This document shows, piece by piece, positions 26,680 to 35,472 of a stretch of 64,000 nucleotides of DNA. The stretch covers positions 1-64,000 of the forward strand of contig NZ_LMQC01000006.1 of assembly GCF_001424485.1 (NCBI RefSeq), read 5' to 3'. Made by a program: the position numbers and the translations under genes. Each line of letters opens with the position of its first letter. Position 1 is the stretch's first letter. The notes under the pieces are model-generated. The model saw only the letters and a program-made list of their open reading frames with translations, was not told the origin of the DNA and made no database searches. The DNA is from Modestobacter sp. Leaf380. Its GTDB lineage: Bacteria > Actinomycetota > Actinomycetes > Mycobacteriales > Geodermatophilaceae.

Positions 26680-28085
26680 ACGCCGAGCTCGTCGAGCGGC
26701 TGCGCGCCGAGCTCGGCGACGCCGGCGTGCTCACCGACCCCGCCGCGACGGCGTCCTACCTGACCGACTGGCGCGGCGCGTGGTCCGGGACGGCGCTGGC
26801 CGTCGTCCGGCCCGCCAGCACCGCGGAGGTGTCAGCGGTGCTGCGGCTGTGCTCGGCCGCCGGGGTCGCCGTCGTCCCACAGGGCGGGAACACCGGGCTG
26901 TGCGGCGGCGCGGTGCCCGACGCGTCGGGCGCGGAGGTGGTGCTGTCGCTGACCCGGATGCGGGCCGTGCTGGCCGTGGACCCGGCCGAGCTGACGGTCA
27001 CCGTCGAGGCCGGCGCCGTGCTGCAGGCCGTACAGGAGGCCGCGGCGGCCGTGGGCTGTCTCTACCCGGTCTCGCTGGGCTCGGAGGGCAGCGCCACCAT
27101 CGGCGGCACGATCGCCACCAACGCCGGTGGCACCGGGGTGCTGCGCTGGGGCAACACCCGCGCCCAGGTGCTCGGCCTGGAGGTCGTGCTGCCCGACGGC
27201 CGGGTCTGGGACGGGCTGCGGGCGCTGCGCAAGGACAACACCGGCTACGACCTGACCCAGCTGTTCATCGGCGCCGAGGGCACGCTCGGCGTCGTCACCA
27301 GGGCCGTGCTGTCGCTGGTGCCGGCGCTGCGCTCGTCGACGACGGCGTGGGCAGCGCTGCCCTCGGTGCAGGCCGCGGTCGACCTGCTCGGGCTGTTGCG
27401 CCGGTCGGCGGGGGACCGGGTGACCGCCGTCGAGCTGGTGTCCCGGCAGGCCCTGGAGCTGGTGCTGACCCACGTCGCCGGCGCCCGGGACCCCTTCGCC
27501 GAGGTGCACCCCTGGTACGTGCTGCTGGAGCTGGGCGACGCCCGCCCCGACGCCGGCCTGGACGCGCTGCTGGAGGACGTGCTCGGGCAGGCCGTCGAGC
27601 AGGACCTGGTCGCGGACGCCGTCGTCGCCTCGTCGTCGGCGCAGGTCGCGGCGCTGTGGACGCTGCGGGAGGGCATCTCGGAGGCACAGAACCCGGAGGG
27701 GCCCAGCCTCAAGCACGACGTCACCGTGCCGGTCGGGGTGCTGCCGGAGTTCGTCGCGGCCACCGACGCCGCGCTGCGGGTGGCGGCCCCCGGCGTCCGG
27801 CTGGTCACCTACGGCCACGTCGGGGACGGCAACCTGCACTACAACCTGACCCCGCCGGTCGACGCCGACCCGGACGCGTTCGCCGCCCGCGCGCACGAGC
27901 TGGCCGACGTCGTCTACCGCGAGGTGGCCCGCCGGTCGGGCAGCATCAGCGCCGAGCACGGCATCGGCCAGGCCAAGCGCGAGGCCCTGGCGGTGGTCAC
28001 CGACGAGGTGACGATGGACCTGATGCGCGGCCTGAAGACCCTCCTGGACCCGCGAGGCCTGATGAACCCCGGCAAGGTCCTCTGA
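26676..28085 (+). CDS. FAD-binding oxidase of the GlcD/D-2-hydroxyacid dehydrogenase type
   Basis: A VAO/PCMH flavoprotein of 469 residues. The FAD-binding N-domain contains VVPQGGNTGLCGGAVP and GGTIATNAGGTGVLRWGN. The C-terminal FAD-oxidase_C domain contains TYGHVGDGNLHYNL and SAEHGIGQAKREAL. Relatives oxidise D-lactate, glycolate or D-2-hydroxyglutarate. GTG 26676 overlaps the preceding stop (GTGA). It is the last gene of the transporter operon, ending at a strong terminator. A role on a C5/C6 hydroxyacid is an inference from context. Confidence 0.85.
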   Translation: MNAELVERLRAELGDAGVLTDPAATASYLTDWRGAWSGTALAVVRPASTAEVSAVLRLCSAAGVAVVPQGGNTGLCGGAVPDASGAEVVLSLTRMRAVLAVDPAELTVTVEAGAVLQAVQEAAAAVGCLYPVSLGSEGSATIGGTIATNAGGTGVLRWGNTRAQVLGLEVVLPDGRVWDGLRALRKDNTGYDLTQLFIGAEGTLGVVTRAVLSLVPALRSSTTAWAALPSVQAAVDLLGLLRRSAGDRVTAVELVSRQALELVLTHVAGARDPFAEVHPWYVLLELGDARPDAGLDALLEDVLGQAVEQDLVADAVVASSSAQVAALWTLREGISEAQNPEGPSLKHDVTVPVGVLPEFVAATDAALRVAAPGVRLVTYGHVGDGNLHYNLTPPVDADPDAFAARAHELADVVYREVARRSGSISAEHGIGQAKREALAVVTDEVTMDLMRGLKTLLDPRGLMNPGKVL

Positions 28086-28087
28086 GG

Positions 28088-28123
28088 CCCCCGCCGCCCC
28101 TGATCAACCGAGGGCGGCGGGGG
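28088..28123. terminator. Bidirectional intrinsic terminator
   Basis: A perfect 12-bp stem (CCCCCGCCGCCC at 28088-28099, complement at 28112-28123) with a 12-base loop lies between convergent genes. The stop codon of the leftward gene lies in the loop. Confidence 0.75.
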
Positions 28124-28997
28124 CGGGCGCGGGTGCGGGCGCCAGGACGGCGTCGCAGACGGCCAGCAGGCGCTCGCGCAGGGCGGTGCCGCGGGCGGCG
28201 AAGCCGCGCTGGGCCTCGGCGTACTCGGCCTTGCCGGCGGCGGTCTCGATCGGCACCGGCGGGAAGCCGTGGTCGGCCAGGTCGTAGGGGCTGGCCCGCA
28301 TGTCCAGCGCCCGGACGTCGGCGGCGAGGACGAAGCAGTCGGCCAGCAGCTCCCCGGGCACGGCGGGGGACAGCTTGTAGGCCCACTTGTAGAGGTCCAT
28401 CGTGGCGTGCAGGCAGCCCGGCTGCTCCAGCTCGGCCTGGGTCTCCCGGGTGGGGGTCAGCGCGTTGCGGGGGACGGCGTCGGCGGTGAAGAACCGGAAC
28501 GCGTCCACGTGGGTGCACTGCAGCCGGTGCCCCTCGACGACGGCGTCGGTGCCGGCCGCGCCCAGCCGCAGCGGGACGCCGCCGTGCCGGACCTCGCCGG
28601 CCCGGTAGACCATCGCCCACTCGTGCAGCCCGAAGCAGCCGAACTGCCCGGCCCGGCCGGCGGTGCGGGCCAGCAGCCCGGCGGTCCATCCGGTCGCCGC
28701 GCCCCGCTTCGCGCGGAACGCCTCGACGTCCAGCCCGACCGAGCCGTCCTCGAGCCGGGCGTACAGCGGCCAGCCGAGCCGCTCCTGCGCGAGCTCCCCG
28801 GTGACCGAGGTGCCGACACCGGCGTGCCAGCGCAGCAGCCGGGCCGGCGGCTCGGAGTAGTAGGTGAACAGGAAGTCCCACACCGGGTGCGCCTCGTGCC
28901 GGGACCGCCGCTGCTGGTGGGGCTCGACCCAGGGCGCCAGCCGCTGTCGGTGCGCGGCGTCCCGGGCGGCCGCGACGTCGGGAGGGAGCACGGGCAC
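28104..28997 (-). CDS. Protein commonly annotated as 3-methyladenine DNA glycosylase
   Basis: A 297-residue soluble protein of an actinobacterial family recognised by HPVWDFLFTYYSEPPARLLR, FGLHEWAMVYRAGEVRHG and ATMDLYKWAYKLSPAVPGEL. The annotation as a DNA glycosylase is conventional and I see no motif that proves it. The conserved His/Trp/Tyr-rich segments indicate a real enzyme. Start is GTG 28997 or GTG 28991. The C-terminus is an Ala-Pro tail. It stands alone between a terminator and the AbiE-like pair. Confidence 0.6.
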   Translation of the reverse strand: MPVLPPDVAAARDAAHRQRLAPWVEPHQQRRSRHEAHPVWDFLFTYYSEPPARLLRWHAGVGTSVTGELAQERLGWPLYARLEDGSVGLDVEAFRAKRGAATGWTAGLLARTAGRAGQFGCFGLHEWAMVYRAGEVRHGGVPLRLGAAGTDAVVEGHRLQCTHVDAFRFFTADAVPRNALTPTRETQAELEQPGCLHATMDLYKWAYKLSPAVPGELLADCFVLAADVRALDMRASPYDLADHGFPPVPIETAAGKAEYAEAQRGFAARGTALRERLLAVCDAVLAPAPAPAPAALG

Positions 28998-29083
28998 GCA
29001 CCGAGGGTAGGTGTGCCACAGCTGTCGTTGCTGCTGCTTCCCCGGTCGGGCGTCATGACGATCGGCGCGGACGACGGCTGCGC

Positions 29084-29894
29084 TCAGCTGCGCCCAGGGC
29101 CGACGACATGGCCGACGAGTGCTCGGATCCGGGTCTGCTGGGCGGGGTCCCTGGTGGCCCGTGCGGTTCCGGGTGAACCCGGGCGACCGAAGTGCTGGCG
29201 CAGGACGACGGCTGCGTCCGAGGCCGTCGGTCCAGTCGGCCACGTGGCCGCAGTGACGCCGGCGGCGAGAGCCACCTCCAGCAGCCGCCACAGGTCCACG
29301 GCGTCGCGGTCGGTCATCCGCCCGGTGTAGGCGTGGGCTTTGAGGCAGATGGCGGACACCACGTCCGGGAGCGTCAGGTCGGCGACGAGGTCGTGACCGG
29401 ATGTGAGGCGCACGTCGATCGCCACCGGGGTGCTCGGGCGGGCGAGGGCGAAGGCCAGGCCGGGGGATCTCGTCGACGACGAGCGCCCCGTGTACCTGGT
29501 TGGACAGCATGCGCCCCGTGTAGGAGGGGGCGAGAACGTCGATGACGAGTTCCCAGCTCGGCGGCGGCTCGGTGTCGTCAGCAGCGGGCATGGTGTGCGT
29601 GCGGACGAACCGGTTGCCCGCCTGTTGGGTGTAGCCGTGCTGCAGCAGGGCTGCGAGCAACCGTGGGTCTGCGATCACGGGGTGCTCGGCGCCGAAGTCG
29701 GCGTCAGCGGTCTCGCGGGGCGGGACTCGGTCGCCCACCTCGAACAACGCTACGAGGAGGCTCACCGCGTTCCCGCCGACGAGTCGGTAGGGGGCGTCGA
29801 GTTCGGCGGCGATGGCAGCGAGATCAGCAGCGGCCAGGAAGGCCGCATCGCTGGCGCGGCCTGCGGAGGCGAGGACGAGGCGGTCGACGCTCAT
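29084..29894 (-). pseudogene. AbiEii-like nucleotidyltransferase, frameshifted
   Basis: The first part, from ATG 29894, has the nucleotidyltransferase signature PYRLVGGNAVSLLVALF followed by TADADFG (GG and DxD motifs). After a run of five G at 29462-29466 the reading frame is wrong. Skipping one G restores a clean continuation (GLAFALARPSTPVAIDVRL, then LKAHAYTGRMTDRDAVDLWR) to a stop at 29084. The gene is therefore one base out of frame, by mutation or a sequencing error. Type IV toxins of this family transfer nucleotides to tRNA or other targets. The ATG overlaps the stop of the antitoxin-like gene (ATGA). Confidence 0.7.
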
Positions 29895-30955
29895 CGTGTC
29901 TGGCCGGTGGCCGCCCGGAACCGGGTGCGCAGCAGTGCACGCAGCGCCGCGACAGCCTGGTCGGTGTCGGATGCAGGGGAGCGCTGGAGGTCCCAGAGCA
30001 CCTGCACCCCGTCGGCCAACGGCAGCGCGACACGATCGTCGAGATCATCGGGAGCCGCCCAGACGCCAGGATCGGCCGGGACGGTGAGTTCCAACGTGGC
30101 TTCGTCGGGGCCGGAAGGGGTCAGCCCGACCGTGCTGAGGTCAACGGGGGTGCTCCGCCCGCTGGGCGCGGCGTAGACGACGGCGCGGAGTGGGCGACGC
30201 CAGGCAGCCAGCGCATCCGCGGCGACGTCCCCGGACACTGCGACAGGCACACCTGCGCCGCGCAGAGCGGTCACGGCGGTCCGGGCCTGCTCCGGTGCAC
30301 TGGCGAACCCGAACCAGTAGGTGGTGATGCCTCCGGGTCCTGGGTAGCGGCCCAGCCACCAGTCGGCCAGGTCGTCCCAGTCCGTCACCGACCAGTGCGA
30401 CCGCCCTGGATCGGCCCTCCGTGTCACCAGCCCCGCGGTGACGAGGCCGGACAACGTCTGGGAGACCCGCCCCTGACTCACGGCAGCCTGCGACGCCAGT
30501 TCCTGTTGAGTCGCCGAGCGACCGGCGAGCAGCCGACGGACGACGGTCAGAGCGCCCCAGGGGCGACGTCCTGGTCGGGCCGGCGCTGAGGTGGTGGGCG
30601 ACGAGGGTGACGACCCGGACGGGAGGCGGACGACACGGGTCGGCAGCACGATGTGGCCGCTGACCGGCTGGCGCCCGCGGGCATCGGTCACCAGCACCGA
30701 GATGCCCGCGGTCTCCGCTGCATCGAGCGCTGCAGGGCTGGCTGAGGGCACCACGAGCAGTGCGGCACCACGGTGAGGCTGTGGCGCCATGTCGTGTACG
30801 TGGCTGGGGACGAGTGGCGCAGAGCGCCGCTGCACCCGAGCGAGCACTCGGCCGGGATCGTCGTCGGCACCGAGTTCCACCTCGGAGGGGTTCAGTGGTC
30901 GCACGACGATGCCTGCGGCCAGCAGGGACGTCCACGCGTGCGGTGGTATCAGCAT
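29891..30955 (-). CDS. AbiEi-like antitoxin / winged-helix regulator
   Basis: A 354-residue protein with a degraded N-terminal domain (ALLVVPSASPAALDAAETAG), a central winged helix (ATQQELASQAAVSQGRVSQT then LSGLVTAGLVTRRADPGRSH) and a C-terminal domain ending in DGVQVLWDLQRSPASDTDQA. Size, domain order and coupling to a nucleotidyltransferase match type IV AbiE antitoxins, which repress their own operon and neutralise the toxin. ATG 30955 has AAAGGGG upstream. Base composition is visibly less G+C-rich than the neighbours, a sign of transfer. The family call is moderate because no motif is diagnostic. Confidence 0.6.
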   Translation of the reverse strand: MLIPPHAWTSLLAAGIVVRPLNPSEVELGADDDPGRVLARVQRRSAPLVPSHVHDMAPQPHRGAALLVVPSASPAALDAAETAGISVLVTDARGRQPVSGHIVLPTRVVRLPSGSSPSSPTTSAPARPGRRPWGALTVVRRLLAGRSATQQELASQAAVSQGRVSQTLSGLVTAGLVTRRADPGRSHWSVTDWDDLADWWLGRYPGPGGITTYWFGFASAPEQARTAVTALRGAGVPVAVSGDVAADALAAWRRPLRAVVYAAPSGRSTPVDLSTVGLTPSGPDEATLELTVPADPGVWAAPDDLDDRVALPLADGVQVLWDLQRSPASDTDQAVAALRALLRTRFRAATGQTR

Positions 30956-31284
30956 CAACTGCCCCTTTCAATGATTGCTGATAATGCCAGTCCGGGCCTT
31001 CGCCGTCCTCGATTGAGCTCGATCGCGCCGTGTCATGACCCTCGGAGCAGGTGGGTGGACCAGGGGCACGGTCCCGGCAGCCGTGGGCACGACGAGTCCC
31101 GTGACGGCGATCGGGGCGGACCGCGACGGCTGGATCCTGAACTGCCCCTCGAGGCCCGTGCGCGTCGTGGACCCGGCCTCGCGGTGGAGGCCCTGGCGCA
31201 GGCCGGCGGTGTGAGGTCGCGGTGCGCTACGGACCTGCGGGGTGACGCTTGACACAGGTGGAGCGCTCAACCAGTGTCCGGCGC
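30956..31284. other. Gene-free spacer between the AbiE-like locus and the monooxygenase gene
   Basis: About 330 bp without a reading frame I can support. At the left end is an A+T-rich patch (30970-31000; AATGATTGCTGATAAT) likely to hold the AbiE-like promoter. At the right end TTGACA (31249-31254), 17 bases, CAGTGT (31272-31277) form a promoter whose start point would fall at or next to the ATG at 31285, giving a leaderless mRNA. Confidence 0.5.
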
Positions 31285-33069
31285 ATGACGCTCGCAGGCA
31301 CTCCCACCGTGGTCGACACCGACGTCCTGGTGGTGGGCACCGGCCCCGCCGGGGCCTCGGCCGCGCTGTTCCTGGCGACCTACGGGACGCGGGTCCTCGT
31401 CGTCACCAAGTACGGGCGGCTGTCCCAGGAGCCGCGGGCGCACATCACCAACCAGCGCGCCATGGAGACCCTGCGCGACATGGGCGTCGAGCAGACGCTC
31501 ACCGCGCTGGCCACCCCCTGGGAGCTGATGGGGACGACGACGTTCTGCACCAGCCTGGTCGGCGAGGAGCTCGGCCGGATCCCCAGCTGGGGCACCGACA
31601 CCGTGCGGCACGCCGACTACGCCCTGGCCAGCCCGTGCACGATGCTCGACGCCCCGCAGACCCTCACCGAGCCGGTGCTGGTCAAGGCCGCCCAGGACCG
31701 CGGCGCACGGGTCCGCTTCGACACCGAGTACCTGCGCCACGTCCAGGACGACGAGGGCGTCACCACCACGCTGCGCGACCGGCTCACCGGGGTCGAGTTC
31801 GACGTCCGCTCGCGCTACCTGGTGGGCGCCGACGGCGCCCGCAGCGCCGTCGCCACGGACCTGGAGCTGCCCTTCGAGGGCCCCGGTGCGGTGGGCGGCG
31901 CGCTGGGCATCGTGTTCCGCGCCGACCTCACCCACCTGGTCGCCCACCGGCCCTCGGTCCTCTACTGGATGCTCCAGCCGGGCGCGGAGAAGGAGGGCGT
32001 CGGGCTGGGCGTGCTGCGGATGATCAAGCCCTGGACCGAGTGGATGCTGATGTGGGGCTACGCGGTCGCCGACGGCCCGCCGGAGCTGACCGACTCCTTC
32101 GTCCGGGAGCTCGCCGTCGGCCTCGTGGGCACCGACGACTTCGAGATGGAGGTGCTGTCCGGCTCGCCCTGGACGGTCAACCACCACTTCGCGACGACGA
32201 TCAGCCGCGGCCGGGTGTTCTGCGCCGGGGACGCCGTGCACCGCCACCCGCCGACCAACGGCCTGGGCTCCAACACCTCGATCCAGGACGCCTACAACCT
32301 GGCCTGGAAGCTGGCCCACGTGGTGGCCGGCACCGCCCACCCGAGCCTGCTGGACTCCTACGACGCCGAGCGCGCCCCGATCGCACGGCAGGTCGTGGAG
32401 CGAGCCAACCGGTCCATCGCCGACACCGGCCGGATCATGGCCGCCCTCGAGCTCACCGACACGACCGACGTCGAGGTGCTGGAGCGTCAGCTCGCGCTGC
32501 GCCGGGCGCCGGGGCCCGACGGCGACCGGGTCCGGGCCGCTGTCCGGGAGGCGATCGCGCACAAGGCCTACGAGTTCGACGCCCACGGCGTCGAGCACAA
32601 CCAGCGCTACGCCTCCGCCGCGGTCGTCCCCGACGGGACGCCGATGCCGCCCTACGAGCGGGACGCCGAGCTGTACGCCCGGCCCACCACCTGGCCCGGC
32701 GCCAAGCTGCCGCACACCTGGGTCACCCGGGCCGGGCACGAGGTGTCCACCCTGGACCTGGCCGGCACGGGCCGCTTCGCCGTCGTCACCGGGGTCGGTG
32801 GGGACGCCTGGCTGGCCGCCGCGGCCGAGCTGGGCGCCCAGCGCGGGCTGACGATCACCCCGGTCGCGATCGGGCCGGGGCTGCCGGTCGACGACCCCTA
32901 CGGCACCTGGGCCGACCTGCGGGAGACGGCTGACGGCGGGGTGCTGCTGGTGCGGCCCGACCTCTACGTCGCCGCCCGGCACGCGGCCGCCCCGACGTCG
33001 CCGGAGCAGGCCCGGGAGTGGCTGGCCGGCGCGCTGGACGCGGTGCTGGGCCCGGTCGCGACGGGCTGA
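31285..33069 (+). CDS. FAD-dependent aromatic hydroxylase (TfdB/PheA-type monooxygenase)
   Basis: A class A flavoprotein monooxygenase of 594 residues. The FAD-binding fold opens with VLVVGTGPAGASAALFLATY, the middle motif is RYLVGADGARSAVA, and the GD motif is VFCAGDAVHRHPPTNGLGSN. The C-terminal thioredoxin-like domain is present (FAVVTGVGGDAWLAAAAELG). The subgroup hydroxylates (chloro)phenols or similar aromatics with NAD(P)H and O2. ATG 31285 is chosen because the TTGACA/CAGTGT promoter points to it. It is monocistronic, and the substrate is unknown. Confidence 0.82.
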   Translation: MTLAGTPTVVDTDVLVVGTGPAGASAALFLATYGTRVLVVTKYGRLSQEPRAHITNQRAMETLRDMGVEQTLTALATPWELMGTTTFCTSLVGEELGRIPSWGTDTVRHADYALASPCTMLDAPQTLTEPVLVKAAQDRGARVRFDTEYLRHVQDDEGVTTTLRDRLTGVEFDVRSRYLVGADGARSAVATDLELPFEGPGAVGGALGIVFRADLTHLVAHRPSVLYWMLQPGAEKEGVGLGVLRMIKPWTEWMLMWGYAVADGPPELTDSFVRELAVGLVGTDDFEMEVLSGSPWTVNHHFATTISRGRVFCAGDAVHRHPPTNGLGSNTSIQDAYNLAWKLAHVVAGTAHPSLLDSYDAERAPIARQVVERANRSIADTGRIMAALELTDTTDVEVLERQLALRRAPGPDGDRVRAAVREAIAHKAYEFDAHGVEHNQRYASAAVVPDGTPMPPYERDAELYARPTTWPGAKLPHTWVTRAGHEVSTLDLAGTGRFAVVTGVGGDAWLAAAAELGAQRGLTITPVAIGPGLPVDDPYGTWADLRETADGGVLLVRPDLYVAARHAAAPTSPEQAREWLAGALDAVLGPVATG

Positions 33070-33093
33070 CCGACGGGGAGGCGGCCCGCGGAC

Positions 33094-33099
33094 TAGCGT
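33094..33099 (+). promoter_or_regulatory. Candidate -10 element (TAGCGT) of the helD-like gene
   Basis: TAGCGT in ACTAGCGTGG fits the TANNNT actinobacterial -10. Transcription from about 33106 would give a 37-base leader with AGGAG before the GTG at 33143. Confidence 0.45.
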
Positions 33100-33142
33100 G
33101 GTCGCCTCCCGCGCCGCCGCACCACCCCCAGGAGACCTGCCC

Positions 33143-35446
33143 GTGTCGAGCTCCACCCCCGACCCCGCACTGGTCGCCGAACAAGAGCACGTCACCGGTC
33201 TCTACGCCCGGCTCGACGCCGCCCGCGAGCTCGCCGTCCGCCGCCGGGAGCAGGCCATCTCCGCCCCGCTCGTGGACAACGCGCAGGCCATGGGGGAGAA
33301 GGAGGCCGCGGTCCGCTTCCACGGCACCCGGATCGTGCAGCTGGACGCCGCCGAGGCCGGCCTGGTGCTGGGCCGCCTGGACCGCGAGGACGTCGCGCAG
33401 CCGCTGTACGTCGGCCGCACCGGGCTGCCCGCCGACGACGCCGGCGGCGACCCCGCACTGGTCGACTGGCGTGCCCCGGCCAGCCGGCCGTTCTACACCG
33501 CCACCCCGTTCCGGCCCGAGGGCGTGAGCCGTCGTCGGCACATCCGCACCCTGGGCCGCCGGGTCACCGGGATCGACGACGAGGTGCTGGTGCTCGCCGA
33601 GGGCGAGGAGGCCGACGAGCACGGCCTGACCGGTGAGGCCGCGCTGCTGCGCGCGCTCACCGCCGACCGCACCGGCCGGATGACCGACATCGTGCGGACC
33701 ATCCAGGCCGAGCAGGACCAGATCATCCGCTCGGACTCCCGCGGTGTGCTCGTCGTCCAGGGCGGGCCGGGGACCGGGAAGACCGCCGTCGCCCTGCACC
33801 GCGCGGCCTACCTGCTCTACACCCACCGTGACCGGCTGGCCCGCAGCGGTCTGCTCGTCGTCGGGCCGACCCCGACGTTCCTGCGCTACATCGCCGACGT
33901 GCTGCCCGCCCTCGGTGAGACCGGCGTGCTGCTGGCCGGGCTGGGCCAGCTGCGGCCGGGCCTGGACGCCCGCGCCGAGGACCCCGCCGACGTCGCCGAG
34001 GTCAAGGGCCGGCTGTCGATGGTCGACGTCGTCGCCGCGGCCGTGAAGGACCGGCAGGGCGTGCTGCGCGGCACCCGGGAGGTCGTGGTGGACCGGGAAC
34101 GGATCCGGCTGCGCGCGGGGGACGTCGCCCGGGTGCGCACCCAGGCCCGCCGGGCGTCCCGGCTGCACAACCTGGCCCGCCCGGCGTTCTACCGCGGACT
34201 GGTCGACCTGATCGCGCAGCGGGTGGCCGACCGGATGGCCTCCGACGTCCGCGGCGGGGAGGACCTGCTCGACGCCGAGGACCGCCGCGCGCTGCGCCGG
34301 GAGATCGCCGGCGAGCCCGCCGTCGCCGACCTGGTCGAGGAGCTGTGGCCGCTGCTCACCCCCGAGGAGCTGCTGCGCGACCTGTACGCCTCCCCGGCCC
34401 GCATCGCCGCGGCGACCAAGGGGTGGTCCGAGGAGGACCGGGCGCTGCTGGTCCGCGAGGCCGACGCGTCCTGGACCGTCGCCGACGTCCCGCTGCTGGA
34501 GGAGGCCGACGAGCTCCTCGGCGTCGACGACAGCGCCGAGCGGGCCGCCGCGCAGCGTCGCCGCCAGGCCGGGCTGGACGACGCCCAGCGCACCCTGGAC
34601 CTGCTGCACGGCTCCCGCTCGCACGACGCCGACGACGACGAGGAGTCCGAGGAGCTCACCGCCGGCGACCTGCTGGACGCCGAGGGCCTGGCCGCCCGCG
34701 AGGAGGAGGCCGACTACCGGTCCACCGCCGAGCGCGCCGCCGCCGACCGCACCTGGACCTTCGGGCACGTCGTCGTGGACGAGGCGCAGGAGCTGTCCGC
34801 GATGGCCTGGCGGGTGCTGGCCCGCAAGTGCCCGACGCTGTCGATGACCGTCGTCGGCGACCTGGCGCAGACCGGCAGCGCCGCCGGTGCCTCCAGCTGG
34901 GCCGAGGTGCTCACCCCGCACGCCCGCACGCAGTGGCGGATGGCCCAGCTGACGGTCAACTACCGGACGCCGACGGAGATCATGGAGGTCGCCGCCGACG
35001 TGCTGGCCGCCTCCGGGTCGCAGCTGGAGGCCCCGCGGTCGGTGCGCTCGGCCGGGGAGTTCCCCGCCGTGGAGCTGCTGACCGAGGCCGAGCTGACCGA
35101 CCGGGTCGCCGCCGTCACCGCCGACCTCGCCGGCAAGAGCGGGACGACGGCCGTCATCGCCCCGGTCAGCCGGTTCGACGACGTCGTCGCCGCCCTGACC
35201 GCGGCGCTGCCCGCCGTCACCTCCGGCGGGGCCGCGGACTCCTCCGCCGGCCCCGTGGTGCTCCGCCCGCACGAGGCCAAGGGGCTGGAGTTCGACTCGG
35301 TCGTGCTCGTCGAGCCCGCCCGGGTGCTCAGCGAGGGCACCCGCGGGTCCAGCGACCTCTACGTCGCCCTCACCCGGGCCACCCAGCGGCTGGCCGTGCT
35401 GCACACCGAGCCGCTGCCGGAGTCGATGCACCGGTTGCAGGGCTGA
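33143..35446 (+). CDS. HelD-family RNA polymerase-recycling ATPase
   Basis: A UvrD-like SF1 helicase-fold protein of 767 residues without DNA unwinding. The N-terminal coiled-coil arm is visible (LYARLDAARELAVRRREQAI). Walker A is VQGGPGTGKTAVALHRAAYL near residue 206, Walker B is HVVVDEAQELSAMAW, and late motifs are VNYRTPTEIMEVAADVL, RPHEAKGLEFDSVVLVEP and YVALTRATQRLAV. HelD/HelR proteins pull stalled RNA polymerase off DNA; class II members in actinobacteria can lower rifampicin sensitivity. GTG 33143 has AGGAGACC upstream. Confidence 0.85.
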   Translation: MSSSTPDPALVAEQEHVTGLYARLDAARELAVRRREQAISAPLVDNAQAMGEKEAAVRFHGTRIVQLDAAEAGLVLGRLDREDVAQPLYVGRTGLPADDAGGDPALVDWRAPASRPFYTATPFRPEGVSRRRHIRTLGRRVTGIDDEVLVLAEGEEADEHGLTGEAALLRALTADRTGRMTDIVRTIQAEQDQIIRSDSRGVLVVQGGPGTGKTAVALHRAAYLLYTHRDRLARSGLLVVGPTPTFLRYIADVLPALGETGVLLAGLGQLRPGLDARAEDPADVAEVKGRLSMVDVVAAAVKDRQGVLRGTREVVVDRERIRLRAGDVARVRTQARRASRLHNLARPAFYRGLVDLIAQRVADRMASDVRGGEDLLDAEDRRALRREIAGEPAVADLVEELWPLLTPEELLRDLYASPARIAAATKGWSEEDRALLVREADASWTVADVPLLEEADELLGVDDSAERAAAQRRRQAGLDDAQRTLDLLHGSRSHDADDDEESEELTAGDLLDAEGLAAREEEADYRSTAERAAADRTWTFGHVVVDEAQELSAMAWRVLARKCPTLSMTVVGDLAQTGSAAGASSWAEVLTPHARTQWRMAQLTVNYRTPTEIMEVAADVLAASGSQLEAPRSVRSAGEFPAVELLTEAELTDRVAAVTADLAGKSGTTAVIAPVSRFDDVVAALTAALPAVTSGGAADSSAGPVVLRPHEAKGLEFDSVVLVEPARVLSEGTRGSSDLYVALTRATQRLAVLHTEPLPESMHRLQG

Positions 35447-35472
35447 CCGGACCGCGCGCACCCTGGGTGGGG

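Noticed and set aside
28104-29894. A single 596-residue minus-strand protein
   Set aside because: The frame is open by chance. The N-terminal part is the frameshifted nucleotidyltransferase and the C-terminal part is a separate family with its own start at 28997.
30968-31270. 100-residue minus-strand frame in the spacer before the monooxygenase gene
   Set aside because: No recognisable domain, overlaps the monooxygenase promoter, and no convincing ribosome site. It looks like a chance frame.
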